Source: an uncultured Pseudomonadota bacterium (GTDB lineage Bacteria > Pseudomonadota > Gammaproteobacteria > Burkholderiales > JALYOK01). Taken from it: a stretch of DNA of 64,000 bases. The notes below the pieces were generated by a model. That model was not told where the DNA came from. It saw only the letters and a list, made by a program, of their open reading frames with translations, and did not search any database. Below are positions 36,864 through 46,128 of this stretch, piece after piece (the first letter of the stretch is position 1; each line of letters starts with the position of its first letter). The stretch lies in assembly GCA_902826775.1 (NCBI GenBank), contig CADEHE010000003.1, positions 310,001-374,000 on the forward strand. Direction: 5' to 3'. Made by a program: the position numbers and the translations under genes.

Positions 36864-37518
36864 GTCACCTTCCCTATCGAAGTTTAGTAAGCGCAGCCGC
36901 CGCGGTGCGCCACGATAATCCGGGAGCCACGCACGACCGCTGCCGCGTGCGCAATCCGCGAACTCTAAGCTGCTTGGATTTACGAGCTAAGTGAAGGTCG
37001 CCACGAACTTCGTCGTCGACCCCGTCGCATCACTGCAGCGGGAAAAGAACGGGCGTTAAGAAACCAAAACATCCAACGATCATGCCGTTGCGGCACAATC
37101 TGTACGCAAAGCGATCCGCCTGACACTCAAACCTCCCAACTAGAAATACGCGACCCAAGCTCAAATCCGCAGTGCTATCGGGCAAATTTGTCGTATTTCT
37201 GCTGTCGCATCGACTCGGCGTTTCGATCGCCTACGATGCTATCCAGGCCCGCCTTGTTAGGCTAGTTACTTACGTATCAATGTGCGCGCAAAGGATAGAA
37301 CACTGAATTCAAGTTTGTAAAGTCTTTCCGACACAAATCTTATGATCCCATCGATAGTCATGTGCCGTAATCGCGCAAATCGGTGCTTGAGACCGCTTTA
37401 TGCCTGGAAGACCAGCGCGAACATCTCTTGCAACATCCCGCCATTGGCTTGGCAGCAACGTGAAGCGGAAGGTCCGGCACTGAGAACCGCCCCTTTGCCG
37501 CTCCACGTTCCGCAGCTA
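36864..37518. other. Long intergenic region with upstream leader of the DUF1800 operon
   Basis: No gene is supported here. On the minus strand a candidate promoter has -35 TTTACA (37316-37321), an 18-base spacer and -10 TATCCT (37292-37297). It would give a leader of over 400 nt before the ATG at 36863. The block 37180-37325 is clearly related to 40815-40960 upstream of the neighbouring gene. Shared strings include CAAGGCGGGCCTG and CAGAAATACGA (minus strand). The remaining bases near 36900-37170 show nothing I recognise. Confidence 0.5.
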
Positions 37519-40443
37519 CTATTGCGCCACCACTCCACCAAGCGGTCCGATAAAACTCTTTCCAACAGACACTCGATCCGTTCGGTAGTGCATCGTGTAA
37601 GGTGCAGGGGTTACGCCGCCGTGGTAGAAATTCATCCAGAGACCTTGTACGCCAAAATCGATGTGCTTGCGCCAGCGGTATGTCGTCTTCTGATGAGCGA
37701 TGACTCCGTTTATCCAGACTCTGCATACGCCATCCGCCACGGCAGCACCATTGCCGATCGCGTCAAAGGGTCCCACTACGCTGTTCTGCTTGACTTCGGT
37801 ATCGATCGCGTACCAGCGCTCGCGCTGGAGTGCTATGTAGGGAAACTGTTCGGCAACGGGAAAGACATCCGCCTGATCCAGGTTGTAGGGATACAAGGAT
37901 AGAGAGAACAGATTTCCGTACGCCGAAGCATCGGAGGGAGACTCACCTATCAACATTCGGACGGAGTGGCCGTGATACTCCCATCGATTTGCGGATGCAT
38001 TCCAAACCTTCATTCCAGTGCCCCTGCTACCGCCGTTGCCGGTAATCGATTGCCAGTACCCGCGCGGGTTCCAATAGCCATATTGAATACTCATTCCGGG
38101 AAATTTCACTACGTCTACGTTTGATCCGAAATCTCTTTCAAGAAAAATGTAGTATTGCCCATACAGATGCGGCAGAGGAGTCGTAAGCGATCCGAACGGC
38201 CCAATACCCCGGTGAACGGTGGCTCCGACGCTCGCGCTTCCGTTGCTCCCCGCAACAAACTGTCCTCGCGCATACGTCGTGCTCGTCTGTGGATTAAAAA
38301 TGCGTTCCACCGGGTGCGCCCAATTCGAATCTACGGTTCCTTGATCTGACCATCCCGGCGAGGCAAAGTCATCGCTGAAAAGAATTGTTGGGTCGGATGC
38401 GAGCGAGGTAAACGCTGTGTAGTTGGCGGCGACCCCGACAGCCGGTGCGGCCACTTGGTCGGGGACGATAAAACGTGGTGGATCTGCCTCGAAGATGTCG
38501 ACAACTCCGTTTGCACTGGTACTGCCGGGTTGATTGACGAGATCCGTCAATGCAAGCGTGGCGTTTGTAATAGTTCCGGCAACTTGACTCAAATCGAACT
38601 GCAAGATTGCAGGCACCGTTCCGGAAAGCGTCCAAGAGTCGGACTTGATAATTGGATAGCTACTAGATACCGCCCAACTCGCGTTGGAACGCGCATCCAA
38701 ACTGTAGGAACCGGTCGTCGTCGTGATCTGCAGCTTGGGCCGATCCGGGGCATTGGAGAACGTGCGCCCAGCAAATTGAACCGGAAACTGATTTCCACGC
38801 ATACGCAGGTAGAAACCACGATTCTCGCGATTGCTCTGCCAACGGGTCACCAATTGCGTGACGTTGGCCGTGTAACGCCCGGGCCTTGGCACTGCCAAAG
38901 ATGCATACGGAATTGCGCCGGCGGCGCTGGTTCCAAATTGATTCTGCTGTGCGTCCAGCCAATCGCCCCAAATACCACGCTTCCAACGAAACCGGAGTAT
39001 CGAGTTCCAAAATATATTGGACGGTCCGGACGAATTGTCATGCGTGAGGAATTGCACGACGTTGCTCGAGAATTCCCCCGCGCTGTAAACCATGGGGTTG
39101 GGATTGGTTATTTGTCCATCATTGACCACGGCTATGGTTTTGAGTCCCACGCTCGCCGGTGTGTAAGTAAATGAAGCCTGAGTAACGCTTGGGCTCAAGA
39201 GCAACGAGGTCGGCGCAAAGCTTCCCCCTGCCCCGCTGTCGTTTGGCGTGACGCGCACCGAATTGTTAACCGTACCGGTTACTTTTACGAGAAACGGAGC
39301 AGAGCGCACACCGACGCTACCGAAACTTGGAACGGCATGCTCTAGCGCAAGAACTGACTTAGCGCCTGCACTGCCGCCGGCGGTAACCGTAAGCGCGATA
39401 CTCGTGGCTATGACATTCATGCTACCGTTGGAATGCAAGCGCATCTCGTAGTTACCCGGAGTAAGTCCGCTTGGGATAGAAAATGCGCAGGTTCCACTGG
39501 ACAACGCTGAACCCGCGCCTTGGGTACAACTCACGTATACCCAATTGCCGCCATGATCCTGCGAACCTGCGCCGGGCAAATACAAACCAATCCAGTCCGT
39601 GCGACTCGGCGAAGCGATGTTGCTCCAAGTCACGGCGACAGTTGCCCCCGCAGCCACACTCGTAGGTTCGACACGCAGCGTAGCGCTGTTGGTGCCGCTC
39701 CCCGCAGTAATGGTAAGCGCCGCCGTCGCGATTGCCGTCCAGCTCGCGCTCGCATGTAAGCGAAACTCATAAGTCCCAGCTGCTAAGGTGCCGGGAATCG
39801 GAAACGCGCAACTGCCATTCAGACGCGCAGCTCCCGCAGTCTTGATGCAGCTGACGTACATCCAGTTCCCGCCGTGGTTCTGCGAGGATGTGCCTGGCAC
39901 ATACAACCCAATCCAGTTGGTGCCGCTCGGCGATACGATACCCGCCCAACTTACGGTAACGGAACTGCCAGGCGTGGCGCTTACGGGCGTCGCGGTCAGC
40001 GTAGTACCGCCCGAAGTGCCACCAGCACCCGTGATTTTTAGGGTAGCGGTTGCGATGGATGTCCAGCTGCCGCCGGCGTGTAGCCGCAGTTCGTAGCTGC
40101 CGGCCAAACCGCTTGGAATCGGAAAAGCGCAGCTACCACTCGGGCGAGCAGTGGCGGCGGTCTTGCTGCAGCTAACGTACATCCAGGTACCACCATGCGC
40201 TTGCGACAATGCCCCAGGCGTATACAGCCCTATCCAATTGGTACTGCTAGGCGCAGCGATGCCGTTCCAAGTCACAGTGACCGTGCCGCCCGCCACGACC
40301 AAAGTCGGGTTTACACTCAAGGTTGTTTGTGCGATGGCCGCAAAACTAATTAGCGAAGCGCCTATTCCTAGCAGAAAGATCAGCGCCGCGCGCCCCAGTC
40401 CGGCAAGGTAGTCCATCCATGAATTTTCTGTACGATTGCTCAT
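37519..40443 (-). CDS. Large secreted protein: three NWIGLY modules plus lyase-like C-terminal domain
   Basis: A 974-residue exported protein with a hydrophobic signal (AALIFLLGIGASLISFAAIA, about residues 18-37). Three modules follow (about 40-355) with TNWIGLY or TDWIGLY, WMYVSC or WVYVSC, and YELRLHA-like strands. Next is an Ig-like segment (about 365-470) and a middle domain (about 480-640) with DNRLRE-like flavour. The C-terminal sandwich (about 690-970) has VVKFPGMSIQYGYWNP, VCRVWINGVIAHQK and YTMHYRTDRVSVGK. The last part resembles polysaccharide-lyase / concanavalin-type folds, which is a moderate-confidence inference. It is a paralogue of the DUF1800 protein only in its N-terminal modules. 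It may act on, or bind, an extracellular polysaccharide. Confidence 0.82.
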   Translation of the reverse strand: MSNRTENSWMDYLAGLGRAALIFLLGIGASLISFAAIAQTTLSVNPTLVVAGGTVTVTWNGIAAPSSTNWIGLYTPGALSQAHGGTWMYVSCSKTAATARPSGSCAFPIPSGLAGSYELRLHAGGSWTSIATATLKITGAGGTSGGTTLTATPVSATPGSSVTVSWAGIVSPSGTNWIGLYVPGTSSQNHGGNWMYVSCIKTAGAARLNGSCAFPIPGTLAAGTYEFRLHASASWTAIATAALTITAGSGTNSATLRVEPTSVAAGATVAVTWSNIASPSRTDWIGLYLPGAGSQDHGGNWVYVSCTQGAGSALSSGTCAFSIPSGLTPGNYEMRLHSNGSMNVIATSIALTVTAGGSAGAKSVLALEHAVPSFGSVGVRSAPFLVKVTGTVNNSVRVTPNDSGAGGSFAPTSLLLSPSVTQASFTYTPASVGLKTIAVVNDGQITNPNPMVYSAGEFSSNVVQFLTHDNSSGPSNIFWNSILRFRWKRGIWGDWLDAQQNQFGTSAAGAIPYASLAVPRPGRYTANVTQLVTRWQSNRENRGFYLRMRGNQFPVQFAGRTFSNAPDRPKLQITTTTGSYSLDARSNASWAVSSSYPIIKSDSWTLSGTVPAILQFDLSQVAGTITNATLALTDLVNQPGSTSANGVVDIFEADPPRFIVPDQVAAPAVGVAANYTAFTSLASDPTILFSDDFASPGWSDQGTVDSNWAHPVERIFNPQTSTTYARGQFVAGSNGSASVGATVHRGIGPFGSLTTPLPHLYGQYYIFLERDFGSNVDVVKFPGMSIQYGYWNPRGYWQSITGNGGSRGTGMKVWNASANRWEYHGHSVRMLIGESPSDASAYGNLFSLSLYPYNLDQADVFPVAEQFPYIALQRERWYAIDTEVKQNSVVGPFDAIGNGAAVADGVCRVWINGVIAHQKTTYRWRKHIDFGVQGLWMNFYHGGVTPAPYTMHYRTDRVSVGKSFIGPLGGVVAQ

Positions 40444-41021
40444 CCGATCCCTCAGTATCTATTTGCGGCAAGCTCGCGCCACAGCCCCATGGCGGGTGGC
40501 TGCGACAGCACGAGCTTTAGCCGTACGTGGTGGCAAAATGATCGAGATATGTGAAACAGGCCGCAGGCAATTCGAACACGGCACCAAATTGAGGCGCCTC
40601 TGACCAAGTCCTGCACGGACGCGATGCAGCTCTTCGGGCCGCGCTTCGTCAAAGCGCCTGAGAAGAAAGCATCTGGCAATCCAGTTGGAGGCCGGGAAGA
40701 AAAAATAAGCGGTTGCCCCGGCGCAAGGGCCGCCACAACAATCCTGCCTGTCACCTATGTCTCCGTCGGTACTAAACACGATCACATCCGCTTCGCTTGA
40801 ACGCGAAGGATCTCGGGCATGTTTATCGTATTTCTACCGCCGCATCGGTTGGGTGATTGGCACGCCACCGATTGTGCAGGCCCGCCTTGATTTAGGCTTG
40901 TTCTTTTAAAACGTCAATGTGCGTGCGCAGAGTAATTCATGCGAATTGCCTCTGTAAAGCACTTCATCGCGAAAGTGATTCTTTATGCCGCAAAGATGTC
41001 GCCTAACGCAGACAGGGCTAC
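40444..41021. other. Long intergenic region with duplicated promoter/leader block
   Basis: On the minus strand -35 TTTACA (40953-40958), an 18-base spacer and -10 TACTCT (40929-40934) mirror the arrangement upstream of the DUF1800 gene. The conserved block (40815-40960) then continues into a predicted leader of nearly 480 nt before the ATG at 40443. An IS-end-like motif lies at about 40592. No coding gene or transposase remnant could be recognised in the rest. TGAGGGATCGGATG gives the ribosome site of the downstream gene. Confidence 0.5.
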
Positions 41022-41999
41022 CTAAGCGGCGAAATAGCCCGCCAAATCGCGCAAGTCAACGTTGCCACCGCTCACAATCACACCGACGCGAGCAGCGCGA
41101 ACGTCGACACTTCCTTCCAGCAAAGCGCTCGCGGCAAGCGCTCCAGTTGGTTCGACAATGAGCTTCATGCGTTCCGCAAAAAAACGCATGGCCCGCATCA
41201 AGGCTGCGTCCGGCGTAGTCAACATGCGATCGACGTGGCTCAACACGAGTGGGAAAGTTAGCGAGCCGAGACTCGTTGTGCGCGCACCGTCAGCGATCGT
41301 GTCGGGCACACTTGCAAGAACTTGCAGTTGCTTGCTATAGAACGACCGCGTTGCGTCGTCGCCTGCCGCAGGCTCGACACCCACGACTTTGCAACTCGGT
41401 GCGAGCGCCTTCGCCGCCAGCGCGCAACCCGAAATCAGCCCGCCACCACCGACGGGCACAAGCATGTAATCGAGCGCCCCGGCGTCCTCGATCAACTCCT
41501 TCGCGGCCGTGCCTTGCCCGGCGATCACATCCGCGTGATTGAACGGCGGGATCAAGGTCAACCCTTCGCGTTCAACCCATGCTTGCGCCACCTCTTCACG
41601 CTGCTCGCGTGCCGAGTCATAGTGGACGACGTGCGCACCGTAGCCTTCGACTGCCGCTCGCTTGACCGTTGGCGCGCTACTCGGCATCACCACGACGGCA
41701 CGCATGCCCAATAAATTTGCGGCGAGCGCAATCGCCTGGCCATGATTTCCGGAGGAATAGGTAATCACCCCAGCGCTTGCCGGCAAGCGCGACAAGGCGT
41801 TGTAGGCGCCGCGAAATTTGAACGCACCGATCCGCTGCAGATTCTCGCACTTGAAGAACACTCGCGCGCCGACCAGCGCGTCGAACGTGCGTGAAGTCAT
41901 GACCGGCGTGCGGTGTGCAATGCCCGCTAGCCGCCGCCCGGCGTCGGCGATATCTTCATACGTGGGCAAGGAGGAGGTCGGGTCGAACATAGGGGTCAT
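41022..41999 (-). CDS. Threonine/serine dehydratase-like PLP enzyme
   Basis: A 325-residue fold-type II PLP enzyme from the ATG at 41999; a TTG at 42032 would add eleven residues, but no start here has a good ribosome site. The PLP Lys is Lys61 in IGAFKFRGAYNAL. The phosphate-binding and cofactor loops are SSGNHGQAIA and PVGGGGLISG. There is no C-terminal ACT regulatory domain, so it is a catabolic-type or racemase-type member rather than IlvA of isoleucine synthesis. Expected reaction is deamination of threonine or serine to a 2-oxoacid. It lies 45 bases after the small exported protein gene on the same strand. Confidence 0.9.
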   Translation of the reverse strand: MTPMFDPTSSLPTYEDIADAGRRLAGIAHRTPVMTSRTFDALVGARVFFKCENLQRIGAFKFRGAYNALSRLPASAGVITYSSGNHGQAIALAANLLGMRAVVVMPSSAPTVKRAAVEGYGAHVVHYDSAREQREEVAQAWVEREGLTLIPPFNHADVIAGQGTAAKELIEDAGALDYMLVPVGGGGLISGCALAAKALAPSCKVVGVEPAAGDDATRSFYSKQLQVLASVPDTIADGARTTSLGSLTFPLVLSHVDRMLTTPDAALMRAMRFFAERMKLIVEPTGALAASALLEGSVDVRAARVGVIVSGGNVDLRDLAGYFAA

Positions 42000-42044
42000 G
42001 ACAGCGCGGCGGGTCCGTACGTTAACGTTCAAAAAAAAGCGTGA

Positions 42045-42554
42045 TCAAGGCCGGAACGACACCGCGACCGCGCCTCGATCCGCACCGACACAAAGATTGG
42101 TAATGCTAACCGCTCCGCCGAGCGGAAACCGCCAGTTGCGTCCGCCCGGCTCGCTGGCGATGATCATGTTGCGCTCGCCGTATTCGTGGGTAAATTCCGC
42201 TTCGACCAGCTTGAGCAGCCGCAGGCATTCGCCATCGCCCACACCCGCACCGTAACGACTAAAGCGCAATGTGATCGCAGCGACGTCCTCTGTGTGCTTG
42301 TCGAACATGACGAGCACTTCCGCCTTCTCACCAAATATCTCTTCATCGCGCGTCAGATAACGATTTGCATAACTGTCATTGTTGAGTTTCGCAACCGTAT
42401 CGTCAGCATACTGGGCATCGGCTTCGGCGAGGTTCATACCAAAGCGGTAGCGGGCAAATCCGTCTATGCGCTGCACCTCATCCGCAGCCACAAACGGAGC
42501 AATAATGACGAGCGCCACGGCAGCCAGCCGTGGCGCCCTGCGCAGGTTGAACAT
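42045..42554 (-). CDS. Exported protein of unknown function
   Basis: A 169-residue protein with a signal peptide ([20 protein letters not shown], cleavage near FVAA). The mature part is mixed alpha/beta, with FARYRFGMNLAEADAQYADD and ITLRFSRYGAGVGDGECLRL. Two Cys (GECLRL and TNLCVGA) could pair. The layout resembles small periplasmic proteins that assess another protein's size or mass, but I do not recognise the family. Its ATG overlaps the stop of the TrpB2 gene (TGATG), which implies translational coupling, although no functional link is evident. Confidence 0.75.
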   Translation of the reverse strand: MFNLRRAPRLAAVALVIIAPFVAADEVQRIDGFARYRFGMNLAEADAQYADDTVAKLNNDSYANRYLTRDEEIFGEKAEVLVMFDKHTEDVAAITLRFSRYGAGVGDGECLRLLKLVEAEFTHEYGERNMIIASEPGGRNWRFPLGGAVSITNLCVGADRGAVAVSFRP

Positions 42555-43921
42555 CAGGCCGCTTTGACCGCCGGCAAACCCGCGAGCGCCATTGCCAATT
42601 CCTTTTCGTCGTAGTCCTGATCGACCAGCTTACCGGCGAAGTAGTCCGTGTACGCCTGCATATCGAAATGGCCGTGACCGCAAAGATTGAACACGATGGT
42701 GCGGGAGACGCCCTCTTGCTTGCATTTCAACGCCTCATCGATCGCCCCGCGCACCGCGTGGTTCGCTTCCGGCGCCGGCACGATGCCTTCGGCGCGCGCG
42801 AACATGACGCCCGCCTCGAAGCATTTGGTCTGATGATAGGCACGCGCTTCAATGAGCCCCAACTCCTTCACATGCGAAATCAGTGGCGCCATGCCGTGAT
42901 AGCGCAAGCCCCCAGCGTGGAAGCCGGGCGGCATAAACGTGGAGCCCAGCGTGTGCATTTTGACCAAGGGCGTCATATGCCCGGTATCGCCGAAATCGTA
43001 GGCGTATTGGCCGCGCGTCAAGCTCGGGCAAGCCGCCGGTTCCACGGCGATGACGCGCACCTTGCGTCCGCCGCGCAGTTGGCTGCCTAGGAACGGGAAA
43101 GTGAAACCAGCGAAGTTGGATCCGCCGCCGGTACAACCGACCAGAATATCCGGCGCATCGCCCGCCATCTCCAATTGTTTCATCGTTTCGATGCCGATCA
43201 CGGTTTGATGCATCAGCACGTGGTTCAGCACCGAGCCGAGCGCGTACTTGGTATCGTCGCGCTGGGCCGCCACCTCCACCGCCTCCGAAATCGCGATGCC
43301 GAGGCTGCCCATGTTGCTCGGATCTTTCTCGAGCAGCGAGCGCCCGTATTGCGTTTCGTTCGACGGGCTGGCGATGCATTTCGCGCCGTATGTTTCCATC
43401 AGCGCGCGCCGATACGGCTTTTGGTTGTAGGAAACCTTCACCATGAACACGGTGATATCGATGCCGAACAGCGCACCGGCAAATGCCAGCGACGAGCCCC
43501 ACTGTCCCGCACCTGTTTCGGTGGTAATGCGCTTGACGCCCGCTTCCTTGTTATAGAACGCCTGCGGCACCGCGGTATTCGGCTTATGGCTGCCGGCCGG
43601 GCTTACGCCTTCGTACTTGTAGTAAATCTTCGCCGGCGTGCCGAGCGCTTTTTCCAGCCGCCGCGCGCGATATAGCGGCGAGGGGCGCCACTGTTTGTAC
43701 ACATCGCGCACCGGCTGCGGGATTTCGATGTTTCGTTCCTGCGAGACTTCTTGCAGGATGAGCGACATCGGAAATAGCGGCGCGAGATCGTCCGGCCCGA
43801 TCGGATTACCGGTGCCGGGATGCAACACCGGAGGCGGCGGCTTCGGCAAATCCGCCATGATGTTGTACCAATCTTTCGGGATGTCGTTTTCTGCGAGCAG
43901 GTACTTGACGCTATCGGTCAT
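42554..43921 (-). CDS. TrpB2-type tryptophan synthase beta chain
   Basis: A 455-residue TrpB2 protein, longer than canonical TrpB (about 400). The PLP Lys is Lys113 in [11 protein letters not shown]. Typical TrpB2 sequence is [16 protein letters not shown] and [19 protein letters not shown]. The glycine-rich phosphate loop is [11 protein letters not shown]. The enzyme should condense indole with serine (or O-phosphoserine in some relatives) without needing TrpA. No trpA is nearby, so it may salvage indole. It is first in a minus-strand run with the small exported protein and the threonine-dehydratase-like gene. Confidence 0.95.
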   Translation of the reverse strand: MTDSVKYLLAENDIPKDWYNIMADLPKPPPPVLHPGTGNPIGPDDLAPLFPMSLILQEVSQERNIEIPQPVRDVYKQWRPSPLYRARRLEKALGTPAKIYYKYEGVSPAGSHKPNTAVPQAFYNKEAGVKRITTETGAGQWGSSLAFAGALFGIDITVFMVKVSYNQKPYRRALMETYGAKCIASPSNETQYGRSLLEKDPSNMGSLGIAISEAVEVAAQRDDTKYALGSVLNHVLMHQTVIGIETMKQLEMAGDAPDILVGCTGGGSNFAGFTFPFLGSQLRGGRKVRVIAVEPAACPSLTRGQYAYDFGDTGHMTPLVKMHTLGSTFMPPGFHAGGLRYHGMAPLISHVKELGLIEARAYHQTKCFEAGVMFARAEGIVPAPEANHAVRGAIDEALKCKQEGVSRTIVFNLCGHGHFDMQAYTDYFAGKLVDQDYDEKELAMALAGLPAVKAA

Positions 43922-44142
43922 GAGGGTCTCCGCGGGCTTATCGAATTGTAGAAATGCGGCCTTTAGCGGCGATGGTAGCGCGCCGTCGCAGGCCGAGCAA
44001 CGCAGCGCATTGAATGCAATGCGAATGCCTCGCAGCTTCGCGCCTCACCCTTATACTCTGCCCTGGTAGCTTTAACCAAGCATATTGATATTGACTAGAC
44101 TCGCTATCCTATGGAGGGTATAGCCATACTCTTGATTACAAC

Positions 44143-44577
44143 TCACGCCTTGCCACGCCCTGAAGGCGTGTGGCGCTTGCGTGGCTTAGAAGTTTTCGCC
44201 GCGCGCGCCGCTTTCGCCTTTGCAGTTCTAGGCTGCTTCGTCTTCGCCGGTAAAGTCTGTGCGTACTCCAACGCTTTGCGCATCCACTCCCCCACATCGC
44301 TCACGCTGCGCTCGAGCGCATTCTCGATGACCACATACTCGCGCATGGTGCGTCCCATCACCGTGAACGCACCGGTGTTGGACTGCGCGAGCAGTGCCGC
44401 TCGCTCAGTTTGCGGCAAGCGCAACACCATGCGCTGCTCGTGCAGTCCGCAAAACATGTTCCCGTTCACGAACGCGCACGGGCAGCCGAACATCTGGCGG
44501 CGTTCGACGCCTGTTGCTTGCGGCAGCAAGGCGTCGAAGCGCGCCGTCAACGCCGCGCTGGGCTTCTCCCACGCCAT
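44143..44577 (-). CDS. TfoX N-terminal domain protein
   Basis: A 144-residue protein with the TfoX/Sxy N-terminal domain. Motifs are VERRQMFGCPCAFVNGNMFCGLHEQRMVLRL split around residues 26-52, then MGRTMREYVVI near 90. The C-terminal tail (about 115-144) is rich in Lys and Arg and is probably disordered. It lacks the C-terminal helical domain of Sxy competence regulators. It starts 8 bases after the amidase gene on the same strand, so it may be the last gene of the transporter/amidase operon. The role is unknown. Confidence 0.85.
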   Translation of the reverse strand: MAWEKPSAALTARFDALLPQATGVERRQMFGCPCAFVNGNMFCGLHEQRMVLRLPQTERAALLAQSNTGAFTVMGRTMREYVVIENALERSVSDVGEWMRKALEYAQTLPAKTKQPRTAKAKAARAAKTSKPRKRHTPSGRGKA

Positions 44578-44585
44578 CGCACGCG

Positions 44586-46100
44586 CTACATCCTCTTCCA
44601 GTCACCCGACTGCTCGAATGCGTAGCCGGCTTTATAGATCGTCGGTTCGTCGAAGTGCTTGCCGACGATCATGAGGCCAATCGGCAAGCCATCGACCATG
44701 CCGCACGGCACCGTCATCGCCGGGTGATGCGTGATGTCGAACGGCGACGTATTGCCGATCATTTCCAGCGCCCGCTGGAAGTAAAGTTCGCGCGAAGCGT
44801 CAGCCGGCGGTAGCGGGGTGGGTTTCATCGGCATGGTCGGCATCACCAGCACGTCGTACTTCGACAGCTGCGCGTCGTAGGCCGCGGCGAGGCGGCGCGA
44901 GATGTTGATGGCTTTGCCATAAAAACGGCTGCCGAAATGCTTCTTCACATGCACGCCCAGCACAGTGGCGATCTTCGTTGTCTCCGACAATTCGTTGGCG
45001 CGCAATTGCCAGCCGTGCAACTTGTCGATCATCGTCGTCACATACAAGTCTTGCCGGCTCAGGCCGTAACCGTCGCCGAGCATCATCGTTTGCGCGATGC
45101 CTTCCACGCCGATCGGCGTCCACACCGCCGGCCCGATCAAATGCTCCGGTATCGAAACGTCTTCCACCGTCGCGCCGAGTTTCTTAAACGCTTCTATTGC
45201 CGCGCGCACTTTCGCATCGGAGGCGGCTTCGGATTCGGGGCGGCCGAAGCCTTCCTTAACGACACCGATCTTCATGCCTTTGACGCCGGCGTCGATGCCT
45301 TTGGTGTACTCGTGCGTCTTCGGCGCAAACTGGCGCGGATCGTAGCCGTCGGCGCCGGCGATCACTTCCAGCATGAGCGCGTTGTCTTTCACGTTCTTCG
45401 TCATCGGCCCAGTGTGATCGACGTAAATTTCGATCGGCATAATGCCGGTGTACGGCACCAGGCCATGCGTCGCCTTCATCCCGACAATGCCGCACCAGCT
45501 CGATGGCATGCGGATCGAACCGCCTTGATCGCCGCCGAGCGCCATATCCGCTTCGCCGAGCGCGACCACGACACCGCTGCCGGAAGACGAGCCGCCCGCC
45601 GAAAACCCCATCTTGTACGGGTTGTGCACAGCACCCTTCGCGCCGGTGTGACTGCCGCCGGAAATGCAATAGTTCTCGCAATGCGTTTTTCCGATGATCT
45701 CCGCGCCGGCGTCGAGCAAGCGCGTGACTACGGTTGCATCGATATCCGGCACATAGCCTTCGAGGATGGAGCAGCCGTTCATCATCGGCACGCCCGCCAC
45801 CATGATGTTGTCCTTGGCTGCGATCTTCTTGCCGGCCAGTTTGCCGGATGCCGCGCCCTTGATCGAGGTTTTCACATACCACGCGTTGCGCGGGTTCTCT
45901 TGCGGGTTCGGGTAACTTCCCGGCGTACGCGGATACTTAACTGGCGGCAGATTGTCCGGCATCGCGTCGACCAAGTTGTACGCATCGACAAAACCTTTCA
46001 TCAAGCCGATATAAGACTGCACATCGCCATCGGTCAGCGACAAGCCGATACTTTCCGCTGCTTCGCGCACTTGCGCCGGGGTCATGCTGGGTACGGCCAT
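44586..46100 (-). CDS. Amidase signature enzyme, enantioselective (nitrile-hydratase-type) amidase
   Basis: A 504-residue amidase signature hydrolase. The Ser-cisSer-Lys triad falls at Lys96 (AAKDNIM), Ser171 (FSAGGSSSGSG) and Ser195 (GGDQGGSIRMPSSWCG). These are the same residue numbers known for the Rhodococcus N-771 amidase. N-terminal features such as ENPRNAWYVKTSI also match that group. It converts amides to acids and ammonia in the cytoplasm. A strong GGAGG site precedes the ATG. It is directly downstream of a Liv-type ABC importer (28-base gap), so the imported solute is likely its amide substrate. No nitrile hydratase genes are present in the window. Confidence 0.92.
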   Translation of the reverse strand: MAVPSMTPAQVREAAESIGLSLTDGDVQSYIGLMKGFVDAYNLVDAMPDNLPPVKYPRTPGSYPNPQENPRNAWYVKTSIKGAASGKLAGKKIAAKDNIMVAGVPMMNGCSILEGYVPDIDATVVTRLLDAGAEIIGKTHCENYCISGGSHTGAKGAVHNPYKMGFSAGGSSSGSGVVVALGEADMALGGDQGGSIRMPSSWCGIVGMKATHGLVPYTGIMPIEIYVDHTGPMTKNVKDNALMLEVIAGADGYDPRQFAPKTHEYTKGIDAGVKGMKIGVVKEGFGRPESEAASDAKVRAAIEAFKKLGATVEDVSIPEHLIGPAVWTPIGVEGIAQTMMLGDGYGLSRQDLYVTTMIDKLHGWQLRANELSETTKIATVLGVHVKKHFGSRFYGKAINISRRLAAAYDAQLSKYDVLVMPTMPMKPTPLPPADASRELYFQRALEMIGNTSPFDITHHPAMTVPCGMVDGLPIGLMIVGKHFDEPTIYKAGYAFEQSGDWKRM

Positions 46101-46128
46101 AGTTTCCTCCGTTCGGTTGAGTGAAAAG

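Noticed and set aside
35850..36887. 345-codon plus-strand frame with internal repeats opposite the DUF1800 gene
   Set aside because: Its repeats are only the complement of the 321-bp coding repeats. The minus frame has the signal peptide, the modules and the DUF1800 domain.
37180..37325. c-di-GMP (GEMM) riboswitch in the conserved leader
   Set aside because: I compared the block with the GEMM consensus by eye and found neither the tetraloop nor the receptor pattern. The leader is reported only as conserved.
40444..40760. Transposase fragment next to the IS-end-like motif
   Set aside because: Six-frame reading by eye gave no DDE-type motif or recognisable transposase stretch.
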